From positions 7,917-36,452 of the forward strand of contig NW_014577438.1 in assembly GCF_000485595.1 (NCBI RefSeq): a stretch of DNA of 28,536 nt. The letters run 5' to 3'. The notes below the pieces were generated by a model. The model saw only the letters and a program-made list of their open reading frames with translations, did no database searches and was not told the DNA's origin. Numbering within the stretch: the stretch's first letter is position 1; every line of letters begins with the position of its first letter. The DNA is from Priapulus caudatus (Eukaryota > Priapulida > Priapulimorpha > Priapulimorphida > Priapulidae). The translations under genes were made by a program, and so were the position numbers. Positions 1-8,525 of the stretch are shown here, one piece after another.

Positions 1-72
1 GGTAAAACTAATTTGTATAGTTGGTAACCGAAAGGTTTAGGTAATTCTAACCTTACGGTTCCTAACATATAG

Positions 73-147
73 ATGGAGGATGGATGGATGGATGGATGGA
101 TGGATGGATGGATGGATGGATGGATGGATGGATGGATGGATGGATGG
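73..147. repeat. (GGAT)n microsatellite, left part
   Basis: A near-perfect tetranucleotide array of about 18 GGAT units. It is interrupted at 148 by an inserted element and resumes at 319, so the two parts were probably one array. All open frames here are repeat translations. Confidence 0.97.
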
Positions 148-318
148 CAGTGGCGGATCCAAGGGTGGGGGCGCAAGAGGTGCCCCCTATTTTTTGTCCC
201 CCCTATTCGGCACTCAAAACGTGCGCACCAGCGCTATCACAAAATCCGCTCCCCCTAAAATGAAACCCTGGCTACGCGGTTGCGGCCCCCCAATCTCAAA
301 ATCCTGGATCTGCCACTG
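148..318. mobile_element. 171-bp TIR element (hAT-like MITE) inside a GGAT array
   Basis: The ends are inverted repeats: CAGTGGCGGATCCA at 148-161 and TGGATCTGCCACTG at 305-318, with one mismatch over 14 bases. The interior is G-rich then C-rich and has no credible coding. A CAG...CTG terminus with GGCGGATCC is the pattern of short non-autonomous hAT-type elements, so the class is inferred. The insertion splits a GGAT microsatellite, so an 8-bp target duplication cannot be told from the repeat itself. The flanks 140-147 and 319-326 agree with one within a one-base offset. Confidence 0.7.
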
Positions 319-385
319 GATGGATGGATAGATGGATGGACGGATAGATGGATGGACGGACAGATGGACTGACGGATGTACGGAC
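319..385. repeat. degenerate GGAT/GGAC microsatellite, right part
   Basis: This continues the array left of the inserted element, with more substitutions (GATA, GGAC, GACT). It fades out about 60 bp before the splice acceptor of the next exon. Confidence 0.9.
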
Positions 386-441
386 TAATATATTATATTT
401 AGAGAGAGAGACAGACTACGTGTTTATATGCTTGCTTACAG

Positions 442-595
442 GCTGGTGTTCAGGCTGTACTGGTATCCACTGAAGGTTCTCTACAGTACCGGCTATGGAG
501 CAATGAAGTATGCTCCAGTCGAGAAGAAACCATTCTTCGTCTTCTTAAACGTCATGCTATGGATTCTGCAGCTGCTGAATATTTACTGGTTCTCG
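442..595 (+). CDS. TLCD3: TLCD3 (FAM57)-like gene, antepenultimate exon
   Basis: An internal exon of a TRAM-LAG1-CLN8 (TLC) domain membrane protein. It encodes the conserved late part of the family: RLYWYPLKVLY, then a hydrophobic stretch (FFVFLNVMLWILQLLNIYWF) that looks like the last transmembrane helix. The acceptor is TTACAG at 436-441 and the donor is GTACGT from 596. The first base completes a split codon and the exon ends on a complete codon (TCG), which joins in phase 0 to the exon at 9955 (WFS then FVLHFLYKLATGQ). Vertebrate TLCD3A/B (FAM57A/B) are ER multi-pass proteins of about 250-275 residues implicated in ceramide/sphingolipid metabolism. Upstream exons with the rest of the domain are outside the window. 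I cannot tell whether the gene corresponds to paralogue A or B. Extending the frame past 595 only reads intron. Confidence 0.85.
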
Positions 596-624
596 GTACG
601 TTCTCATCACAGTGGGATCCTTGG

Positions 625-1000
625 GCAGAATGGTGAAGGTGACGTTGTGGTAGACAGGTAAAACTATAGAAGTAAAATTTTTTGGAGAATGCAGGTAAAA
701 AGATGATGTCATCATTGTAGTCAGATAGAAAAATGGAGATGTCGTCATTGTAGTCAGCTAGAAAAGTTGAGGTGTGGTCACTGTAGATAGGTAGAAAGGT
801 GGAGTTGTTGTCATTGTGGATAAATAAAAAACGGAGATGTCGTCATTGTAGACAGCTAGAAAGGTGGAGGTGTCATCATTGCATATAGACAGAATGGTAA
901 AGGCCATATCATTTTAGTTAGGTAAAATGGTAAAGCATTGATCATTGTAGCCGGGTAGATGGTAAAGGGGGTCATATTTGCAAACCGGTAGAACGGTGAG
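625..1000. repeat. 33-bp minisatellite, about 11 degenerate units
   Basis: The core TCATTGTAG or a close variant recurs at 712, 745, 778, 811, 843, 876, 909, 942 and 972, a spacing of 33 bp with small slips. Weaker units extend back to about 625. Each unit also carries a version of AGNTAGAAAGGTGGAGATG. It starts about 30 bp inside the intron donor. Although 33 is a multiple of three, the frames have stops and no conserved protein repeat is apparent. Confidence 0.88.
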
Positions 1001-1415
1001 AGGTTCACTTATTTGGAACACCAACTGCACTTCCTTTTTTGAACAATAGCGGTGTACGTCCAGTTGCCGGCGTCTTCTCTCTCGTCACCCTAAACATTGT
1101 AATGATCTTTATCGTTAGAAGAACCCGATTGAATATCCCTCATGAGTCGCAGTATTTGAATCGTGTGATGTGTCGCGGGAATTTGTAGCCCGGCGGATTT
1201 TAACGCCGCGTGTTGCCAAGACTAGCTGTTAAATTCGCGCCACCTATAATTTTTTCCCGCGTTCTTCACACATCTGTAGGCGGAAGTAGCAGTGTAGCGA
1301 ACAATACAGCATGCGGTGGCATTCATTTGGAACAAGCTAAGCTTATATCAGTGATGTGTGCCGCACGGATGGCATTTGTACAGCCAGCGGGGAAGAAATT
1401 ACGAAGAGAGTGGTC
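1001..1415. other. unique intronic sequence, nothing recognised
   Basis: Mixed-composition sequence between the minisatellite and the ATG repeat. A 69-codon open frame covers 1210-1419 but runs towards the microsatellite, and I recognise no domain in it. Confidence 0.5.
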
Positions 1416-1433
1416 ATGATGATGATGATGATA

Positions 1434-1478
<45 letters not shown>

Positions 1479-1504
1479 GTGATGACGACGACGACGACGA
1501 CGAC

Positions 1505-1546
<42 letters not shown>
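1416..1546. repeat. (ATG)n-(ACG)n-(ATG)n trinucleotide array
   Basis: A long GAT/ATG array interrupted at about 1486-1503 by ACG units. The homopolymeric Met, Asp, His, Ile and Ser frames here are repeat translations, not genes. Confidence 0.97.
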
Positions 1547-1673
1547 CAGCAGCGTGTAAGAACGCCGGTGAATGCAAGCAATCACTTCATGAGAGCTCAC
1601 AAACCGACCGGCCAAAAGAATAGGAAGAGCGAAACAGCGAGCGCAGGGGCGCGCACGAGACAGAGGGAGAGGC

Positions 1674-1677
<4 letters not shown>

Positions 1678-1727
<50 letters not shown>
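1678..1727. repeat. (GA)n microsatellite
   Basis: About 24 GA units in a GA-rich neighbourhood. It is followed at 1727-1775 by a small inverted repeat (AGAGCGTAT ... ATACGCTCT). Confidence 0.95.
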
Positions 1728-1731
<4 letters not shown>

Positions 1732-1963
1732 GTATTAAGTATGCTACATACGCATACTTCATACTTCATACGCTCTTGATAGAAAACTTACAGTGAGAGA
1801 AATCGAGCGTGAGAGAGAGAGAGAGGGAGATAGTCAGGGGGCAGATATCCAAAATAAGGATGAGCCTAAACTTTTTGGGTAGAGGCTGGAAACGGATAAA
1901 TATCATTTCTATGATACTTGGGGAGTTCCACTTGGGTATAGTTTCCAGCTGACTTTGCGTATT

Positions 1964-2303
1964 TGTGGCGGCAATCTTGAAATCCAAAATGACGCCAGCG
2001 AAAATGGATTTTTCTGAAATATCTGGACTCCCAGACGTCGTAGAGACATAATGTTTGGTGGCTATATCCCACATTTTCGATAGTGGAGAACCCAATTATC
2101 ACACTTAGAGAAACATAGGATGGCGGCCATATTGGATTTTAATATCGCCGCCAGTGAAATTTGTTTATTTTGAATAACTAGACTCCAAGACGTCGTAGAG
2201 ACATAATTTTGATGTCTAAACCCACATTTTCGATAATGGAGAACAGAATTAGACACTTAGAAAAGCATAGGATGGCGGCCATCTTGGATTTCAACATGGT
2301 GGT
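1964..2303. repeat. ~154-bp tandem repeat containing GGCGGCCATNTTGGATTT
   Basis: Two units and the start of a third. GGCGGC(C)A(A/T)NTTG recurs at about 1966, 2121 and 2273. ACTCC(C)AGACGTCGTAGAG recurs at 2027 and 2182. CCCACATTTTCGATA recurs at 2068 and 2221. Spacing is 153-155 bp. It lies about 100 bp from the C-terminal end of the antisense coding relic and may be part of the same larger element. Confidence 0.85.
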
Positions 2304-2399
2304 ATGTTACTCCATTACTATACAACAGTCTAAGCCAACATAAAAACATATATAAGCATACCAGAATTGTCAGAATATGTAGTTTTAAAACAGTCACAC

Positions 2400-3735
2400 C
2401 CCAAGAACATTGTTGTATGGGTTCATGCAGGCCATGTTGCATTTGCACGCACCGGTGCAGTACATATTGTTTTTGGTACATGTACAGCTACCTGTACGGC
2501 AACCAGGTTCGTCCTTACTACAGCCACATGTCTTTATTGCCAATAGTATTGGCACGAAATGGATTCAGTGTCATGAGCCGTGGTTTCAGAATGCCATCCT
2601 GCATATACCAACTGCAATCAAATGCCGAAGGAATGCACTGAGTACTTTCTACACACTGGTTCCAAATGAGGCTCTGATAGTGGGCTCGATGACAATGTAG
2701 TATCAGTGCGTCTTTCGTTGGTGGCAAATAGTCAATATTCGTCTTGCATTGGAAGAACTTCGACAAGCGAATTTCCTGTATGACTACCAATGTTGTCGTT
2801 GGATCATACAGTTTACATATAAATGCTTCCACTGATGATAGCAATTAATCTAGGTAATAGTGGTAGATTCTGTTCCAACCCATGAATGTGATCTGGATCT
2901 TCAATAAATACTTTCCATGCGGCGTTTTTAGAAATTCCTGCAAACTGACTCGTCGTGTCACTTCCCGTTAGCGCATGAAAAGCTAACAATCCCTTTCGAG
3001 TGTTGTTGTTTATTGCAATGTCATGGACTCTTATCATCCAAGGAGATTTTGAAGTTCCTGCCTTAATTCATCCAAACCTCCTGCGACAACTGCCGAAAAC
3101 ACTGTTAGCATCATCACAATCGGTATCCCTGCAAACTACAAATCGTTCGCTTAATATCCGTGGTTTGCAGCATCGCACGCATAGAGAACAATTCGCGTGT
3201 CAGCCTCTCGTGGTTTGTTCAAAGTGTTGACACATCACGTTCCGAGGTACATATCGTTTTCGTTATTTCCGTAAACCCTCCACACACAATTATCTCTTTA
3301 CCGCCAAGTTCACTAGAGATGATCAATTCCTCTGACAAGAAACGAGCAAGATCGGCTTTGTTTTCAGCGAGAGTGATAAAATTAATGTCTTCCAGTTCTG
3401 AGGGAGTTTTGTGTCTTTACCTGTAATCAACCGCCTAATTTGTTTTGTCCCTGATCGTCGTCTTTCTCGTGTACCTTCTTTAATAGAATTCTCCTCGTAT
3501 CGATCAAATAAATATCTATCCTGTCTGAATTTCTACCGTGTGACTTCACACAGTTCACAAACACATCTGCTAAGTCACCAAACGTAACTGCTGTTGTCGG
3601 TTTCCCAATGGATTGTACCACTGCCATACCATCAATAATGGTACATGTTTTAACGATGTCACTGATAGGAAAATCTGGCTGGAATGCATCTTTCGACAGA
3701 ATATTTATTAGTTGCAATTTGTCCGCTTTTCGGAG
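2400..3735 (-). pseudogene. decayed member of a repetitive HALTGxDTTS (EADTR/DTD) protein family
   Basis: Read on the minus strand from 3735 down to 2400, the pieces come in the order I know for a multi-copy family of uncharacterised animal proteins. First come DGMAVVQSIGKP and FGDLADVFV (about 3640-3540). After a frame change come FDRYEENSIK and a KADLARFLSEELI segment (about 3370-3320), then EADTRIVLYA (about 3200-3170) and a CRDTD motif. Then AFHALTGSDTTSQFAG and KNAAWKVF (about 2970-2910), YLPPTKDAL with SLIWNQC (about 2730-2640), and LKPRLMTLNPF. A Cys-rich tail (GCRTGSCTC, CTGACKCNMAC) ends at a stop near 2402. In-frame stops and several frameshifts separate the pieces, so it is not a working gene. 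The acidic EADTR and DTD motifs suggest a PIN/FEN-like nuclease core, but that is inference. The family is commonly dispersed and may be transposon-associated. Its upstream end is cut by a GA microsatellite. Confidence 0.75.
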
Positions 3736-3745
3736 AGAGAGAGAG

Positions 3746-3826
<81 letters not shown>

Positions 3827-3885
3827 GGAGAGAGGGAGAGAGGGGAGAGAGGGAAGAGGGAGAAGAGAGGAGAAGAGGGAGAGAG

Positions 3886-3925
<40 letters not shown>
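3736..3925. repeat. (GA)n / GAGGGA compound microsatellite
   Basis: About 190 bp of GA repeats with GGGA interruptions. Ser/Leu, Arg/Glu and similar frames through it are artefacts. Confidence 0.97.
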
Positions 3926-3926
<1 letters not shown>

Positions 3927-4640
3927 AACATGAGGTCTTCACGCATTGTGCAGGAACTGCTGTGTGGTCGAGGGGAAAATCTGTGCAATCTCGGTCGGGA
4001 ATAAAATGGAATCGCGTACAATGCGTGGTTGCGTGTGCGCCGCGCGTGACCTCGTTAAGAGACGACGATTGGGCGGAGACGTCGGGGATAAATGGGCGTC
4101 GCGGATTCGCGTGAACGACATCGAACCGTGACAGGGCGAATGTGCGATGCGTCAGAACTAGTTGGAACTGGCTGTGATACGTATCATAGTTTTAAATGCG
4201 AGATACCTTTACACCGCGTTTAGTGTCGCGCACGGGATCAGCTGTTAATACGCTTTACTGTCGCCAGGGCTCGCTAGTTTGGCTGCTATCTCTACATCCG
4301 GTTCGAAACAAATTAAGGTTGACATAGATGTTGGATACAGTTGCTGGACATGCGGCGAACGTTGTCGGAACACGCACAGAACGAACGTGCATGGAACAGC
4401 ACAATTCAAAGTGTAGCGGAAATAGACGTGACACGAAGACGCAGAGGTCTTGGTATTTCTCGGTGCCAACAAAACGAGGCAAAAGAACAACCCCCCCCCC
4501 TACATCCCACAATTGCCGATACCATGATGTAACTCTCAGCTAACGTTTGCTCGACATGAATCAAGCACACATTCCTGTTCTTTTTTTAATATCGAAACTC
4601 CATGTTTGTCCAGCCGCCGCCGCCGTCGCCGCAGACACTT
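3926..4640. other. GC-richer unique intronic sequence, nothing recognised
   Basis: Several 60-85 codon frames overlap on both strands, none with a recognisable motif. It includes a C10 run (4491-4500) and a CCGCCG/CCGTCG stretch just before 4640. Confidence 0.5.
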
Positions 4641-4649
4641 TTCCCTTCC

Positions 4650-5035
4650 GCTCTATATCTCGACCCCTAATTGACCTAGCATGACCAAACATGGTCTACT
4701 TACACATCTTGGGGAGAAGGTGAGCAGCGTACGCAAAACCAAGTCATTACGACCTTATTTGACCTTTACCTTGACCTTGATCATATTTCCTTCTGTTCTA
4801 TAACTCGCCCCTAATTGACCTAGCGCTCCAACTTGGTATACTTACACATCTTGGGGAGAAGGTGCGCAGCGTATCAAAACCAGGTCACTACGCCATTTAT
4901 TTTACCTTTACCTTAACCTTGATCATATTTCTCTTCTGCTCTATAACTCAGCCCCTAATTGACCTAGCGCTACCAAACTTGTATACTTACACATCTTGGG
5001 GAGAAGGTGCGCAGCGTACCAAAACCCTAAGGCAA
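4650..5035. repeat. 144-bp tandem repeat, about 2.6 units
   Basis: TAATTGACCTAGC starts at 4668, 4812 and 4956, exactly 144 bp apart. ACTTACACATCTTGGGGAGA and AAGGTG(C/A)GCAGCGTA recur in each unit. The linking segment is rich in TTGACCTT/TTTACCTT. A weak further partial unit (ACTTGCACATCTCAGG) follows around 5049-5064. Confidence 0.93.
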
Positions 5036-5310
5036 CCAATTTTAACATACTTGCACATCTCAGGCAGATGAGTTTGTGTAACAAACCTTTGTCTTTGTGA
5101 CTTATTTAACTTTACGCGGCTACCTTCTACGTCCTTACAGAGATATTTCATTCATACTAGATCACGGGCGATACATGTAGTTGGCGACAACTGCCCTTTC
5201 TAGTTTAGGGCCGGCTCACATGATAGCTAAGTAACGCTACATCATAATGCTTGGCTGCTATGCATGTATATCGATGAGTCTCGGAGCACATGATACCTAA
5301 AATTTCAATA

Positions 5311-5802
5311 TGCGGATAATCCTGGTAACTAACAATACACTTTCAACAATACAGTGTGTATATTGTTGAACACCTAACAATATATTGTGTATTGTTGTGG
5401 AACATAACAAGAGAATATTCTCTGAAATATTTTTTCTTATTGACTTTGGTGCCACTGGTGACATATCATGTAGAAATGTTTCGCATTTGTAAAAAATTGT
5501 TTTATCCGGATGTTCAGGACCAAAATATTTTTAATTAACGATCTCGTCTTTGTTTTGTTATAGTATCTATAGTGTTATTTTAAGAAATATAGCGATATTA
5601 GTTTAATTAAACTTGAAATTATCATTTATTTAAATGAATTTATTGAAATTATTTGATTGATTTGATTGAATTTATTGAAAATGAAATTGAATTTAAATAC
5701 AAAGTTGTAAGGTTCTACAACAATACTTATTATATTGTTAGGTGTTCAACAATACACACTGTATTGTTGAAAGTGTATTGTTAGTTACCAGGATTATCTG
5801 CA
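5311..5802. mobile_element. ~490-bp element with ~88-bp terminal inverted repeats
   Basis: The left arm, 5311-5398, begins TGCGGATAATCCTGGTAACT. The right arm, about 5715-5802, is its reverse complement and ends AGTTACCAGGATTATCTGCA. Identity is high, with a 2-bp indel and a few substitutions. Both arms are rich in AACAATA/TATTGTT, which themselves form smaller inverted repeats. The ~315-bp interior is AT-rich and non-coding. This is the layout of a MITE or foldback element. TGC occurs at both outer edges, so a 3-bp target duplication is possible but cannot be separated from the repeat. Confidence 0.82.
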
Positions 5803-5939
5803 ATGTTATATAGCCCGCCTCGACTGATTACATTTCCTTGCGTTACTTTACGTTACGTTATCATATAGTCTGCCAGCAGTATGGCCGATCGACAGATGTC
5901 GCCTAACCAAAAGCCTTACTTTCTTTCTATTCAATAAAG

Positions 5940-6203
5940 AGCGTATAAAGAAGGAGCGCGTACAACTGTGAAATGCTAAAACCATGTTGCAGTATTAGTC
6001 GAATTAAGAAACTTTGCCCGTTTGATCTTGACGATTATTATTGATTGCGGTATTATTGATCAGCTGTCTTACCTTGCTAATATAAAACAAACCGCTTGTC
6101 CCTACTAGATGCCCCTACGCTGAGATAATGAGCGGTGAAAATCTGGTATTTTTGCCGAAAACGGACTCGAGATCCCTGTTTGCTGCGACCCTCTCTCGCT
6201 TTG
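5940..6203 (+). repeat. long inverted repeat, left copy (pair with 8526-8774)
   Basis: It starts AGCGTATAAAGAA and ends CTCTCTCGCTTTG. The reverse complement of 8526-8774 matches along its whole length with substitutions and small indels, including GATGCCCCTACGCTGAGATA and AGCGGTGAAAATCTGGTATT. Outside these limits similarity is lost. The two copies could be long TIRs of one ~2.8-kb element or two independent opposite-orientation insertions. Confidence 0.88.
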
Positions 6204-6409
6204 TGGCCAGTGTGTTGCTTCCGGTTGCCGCTGTGTAGCGCCATGGTAGCGCTGACTCATTACGTCAGTACTACAGAGTTTACTACATCCAGCGGAATCG
6301 TGTACCATGGGAGAAATACTCATTTTTCCGGAAATAGCCGAACGGTAGTAGGGCGCAACTTCGGGATCGCTCGGGTCCATAATACACATGTGTACACACG
6401 CATTGTGAA

Positions 6410-6456
6410 CCCTAACCCTAACCCTAATCCTAATCTAACCCTAACCCTAACCCTAA
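6410..6456. repeat. interstitial telomeric repeat (CCCTAA)n
   Basis: About eight CCCTAA units, two of them mutated (TCCTAA, TCTAA), followed by A-rich sequence to 6488. TTAGGG is the standard animal telomere unit. Its position within a gene intron means it is internal. Confidence 0.93.
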
Positions 6457-6494
6457 ACAGAAAAATAAAAAAAATAAAAAAATAAAAAATTCGA

Positions 6495-6505
6495 ATTCGG
6501 GATTC
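6495..6505 (-). promoter_or_regulatory. possible Pol III B-box
   Basis: On the minus strand this reads GGTTCGAATCC, an exact match to the tRNA B-box consensus, followed about 10 bases later by a T-run that could terminate Pol III. I could not fold a cloverleaf or find an A-box at the right distance, so a tRNA-derived SINE remnant is possible but weakly supported. Confidence 0.3.
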
Positions 6506-6694
6506 GAACCAACATAACCAAATACCCTGGTATGTAAAATTAGTATTTCTCCCTGGTGCAATAATCCATCCAGAGAGACATGATACAAGATTGCGTGGCA
6601 GGGCTTTGCTGTTGATCCCGAGCACTGCGCGCGGATGAGACGCGCAGTTCCGCGGCATATGCGCACGCGACTGCGGGGATGTTAAGTACGAAGC

Positions 6695-6757
6695 GCTGTC
6701 CGCAGTAGAGACGTGCGCCAAATTCGAGGCCCGGCGCACGTCTCCACAGCGGTCAGC
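6695..6757. other. 63-nt hairpin with 25-nt arms
   Basis: Arms 6695-6719 and 6733-6757 are complementary at about 22 of 25 positions, including the perfect 12-mer GAGACGTGCGCC / GGCGCACGTCTC, with a 13-nt loop. The size fits a small precursor hairpin or a micro-foldback. Nothing shows that it is transcribed. Confidence 0.6.
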
Positions 6758-7450
6758 GGATGGTCTGTAGTTAAGTCAGAAGATAACAATGAAAACTTTG
6801 TTCTAAATAAGAACTATCGGCGGCTAAATAAGAGCAATATACAGACTTTTGAATTTCTTGACTAGTCAGTCAAAGGGCTTGTTGGGTGTCCATTATGCAG
6901 AGCTTCCAACTGAAATGACCCATGAAATTGTCAAGTGGTATTGTGTTTTTCGGAACCCCAAAGAAAATGTCTCCCTTTTACCTGCATCCCCCTCCCTGAT
7001 CAATCACGCATTCAGGCGTAAACAATAACAGAGATGAAATTGTGTTGAGTTTATGGTTCTTGGCGCACGTGCATTGACGTACAAGACTGATGAAAGGGCT
7101 CAAGGATAGAGCATGGTTGTGAGAGCAAAGCCAATGTGTTACGCTATATAGTTCTCAATCTTGCCATGCTTTCTATCCTTGTACCACGGGGCTTGGAACG
7201 TCTCAATAAAAATACATCTTCACACAATTTGACACAATGATCGACCGCCTGTGTGCAAAATAGGTGATCGTATGTGAAACATATACCGTTATACGGTTAG
7301 TAGGCCTACTTACTGTGACATATCCGTGACTAACTGACACCACTAAATTGGTAAAATGTTCCATGCACCTTAAGAAATGTGAGAAATTACGAGGTTATCA
7401 TCGCAGAACTCCCGAACACCGTACGTCGCAAAGCTATAATATATGTATAC
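6758..7450. other. unique intronic sequence, nothing recognised
   Basis: AT-leaning sequence without long open frames, clear repeats or motifs. Confidence 0.5.
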
Positions 7451-7992
7451 TAGAGCACTCAAAGAGCGCAGACCTCCGCCAATGCAGCTGAATTCTCTCA
7501 CTGTAAAAATTTGTATTAATTAATTAATTAATAAATTGATTGGATCCGGACCAACACCAAAATGTAATCAATTCTAAGTTACCTCATTTCTGACCTATCC
7601 TGAAAATTTTATTAATTAATTAATTAATTAATTGGATCCGGATCACCCCCAAAATCTAATCAATTCTAAGTTAGCCCATTTGTGACCTATCCTGAAAATT
7701 TGATGACAATCCGTCCATAACTTTTTTAGTTAGGCTGTACACAAAGAACGGTGTTACAAACCCACAAACGAAAAAAAACTCAAACGAACAAACACACGCC
7801 GGTGAAAACATAACCTCCTGCCAACCCAGCCCATTAGTTAGCCCATTTGTGACCTATCCTGAAAATTTTATGACAATCCGTCCATAACTTTTTTAGTTAG
7901 GCTGTACACAAAGAACGGTGTTATAAACCCACAAACGAACAAACACACGCCGGTGAAAACATAACCTCCTGCCAACCCTTTGGCGGAGGTAA
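7451..7992 (+). mobile_element. RTE-like/foldback repeat ending GGCGGAGGTAA, with internal tandem duplication
   Basis: Bounded by ACCTCCGCCAA (7472-7482) and its exact inverse TTGGCGGAGGT (7980-7990). The interior has (TTAA)n stretches, GGATCCGGA(C/T)CA boxes twice, and the block TTAGCCCATTTGTGACCTAT, which occurs at 7671 and 7838 (167-bp period) with the following ~140 bp. The phrases GCCGGTGAAAACATAACCTC and GGCGGAGGTAA are ones I associate with a widely dispersed RTE-related non-autonomous repeat of aquatic animals. That attribution is from memory. No coding potential. Confidence 0.75.
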
Positions 7993-8525
7993 CAAACACG
8001 CGGGTTGCGAGGTGCCTGCCTCGGATATCCATTTTGAGGCACGCTCATTATTTACGAAAAGCAAACAGTCTCGCGAAATACCTACACGCAGTAACGGGTC
8101 ACGTCGTTGACGCCCCATTCATGCCCATCAACGAAGAAGGCGGGGCTTATTCCGATTACGGAGATGCGAAAATGCAACACAAGGACGTACCGCAGTGCGC
8201 TAAACGACGTGCTATTTTCGTTTTTGTGCCAAACTCTATCGTAGGAAACCGTTCCAGCCTAGCAGAATGCCCTAGTTCCTGAGATCGGCGATTTGGTACT
8301 GTGATGGGTCCCCCACCTTATATTATATTATAGGGAGGTGCGGCGTAGGCTGTGATTGGAAGACGCAAAGTGTCAATCCTCGGCGAGCCTCGGCATCATG
8401 GCCGCATCACGTCCAGCGTGAGGTGGGCACAGGTGGGGGTCATCACTATGGCAATCAATAACAGACGTCATTCATTCCATTTGTCAATCATTGATGGAAA
8501 CACGCGAGGTTTCCCGAAGTTATCT
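7993..8525. other. intronic sequence with unrecognised 100-codon frame
   Basis: An open frame at 7980-8282 starts inside the RTE-like repeat and has no recognisable domain, so it is probably fortuitous. A short hairpin (CCACCTTA...TAGGGAGGTG) lies near 8311-8340. Confidence 0.4.

Larger units (their letters stand above)
6309..6553. mobile_element. 245-bp inverted-repeat-bounded segment carrying telomere-type repeats
   Basis: GGGAGAAATACTCATTT (6309-6325) and AAATTAGTATTTCTCCC (6537-6553) form a 17-bp inverted repeat with one mismatch. Between them lie the CCCTAA tract and an A-rich run. Whether the bounds mark a mobile element or a chance pair is unsettled. Confidence 0.45.

Noticed and set aside
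428-661. Treating the whole 77-codon frame from the ATG at 428 as a gene
   Set aside because: The ATG lies in the intron before the acceptor and the frame runs past a strong GTACGT donor; only 442-595 matches the TLCD3 family.
6135-6485. Plus-strand frame ending in NPNPNP and LTLTLT repeats
   Set aside because: The repeats come from CCCTAA units read in frame, and the first part is the long inverted repeat, so it is not a protein.
6480-6560. tRNA gene on the minus strand
   Set aside because: The B-box is exact but the T-arm pairs badly and no complementary acceptor stem lies about 72 nt upstream.
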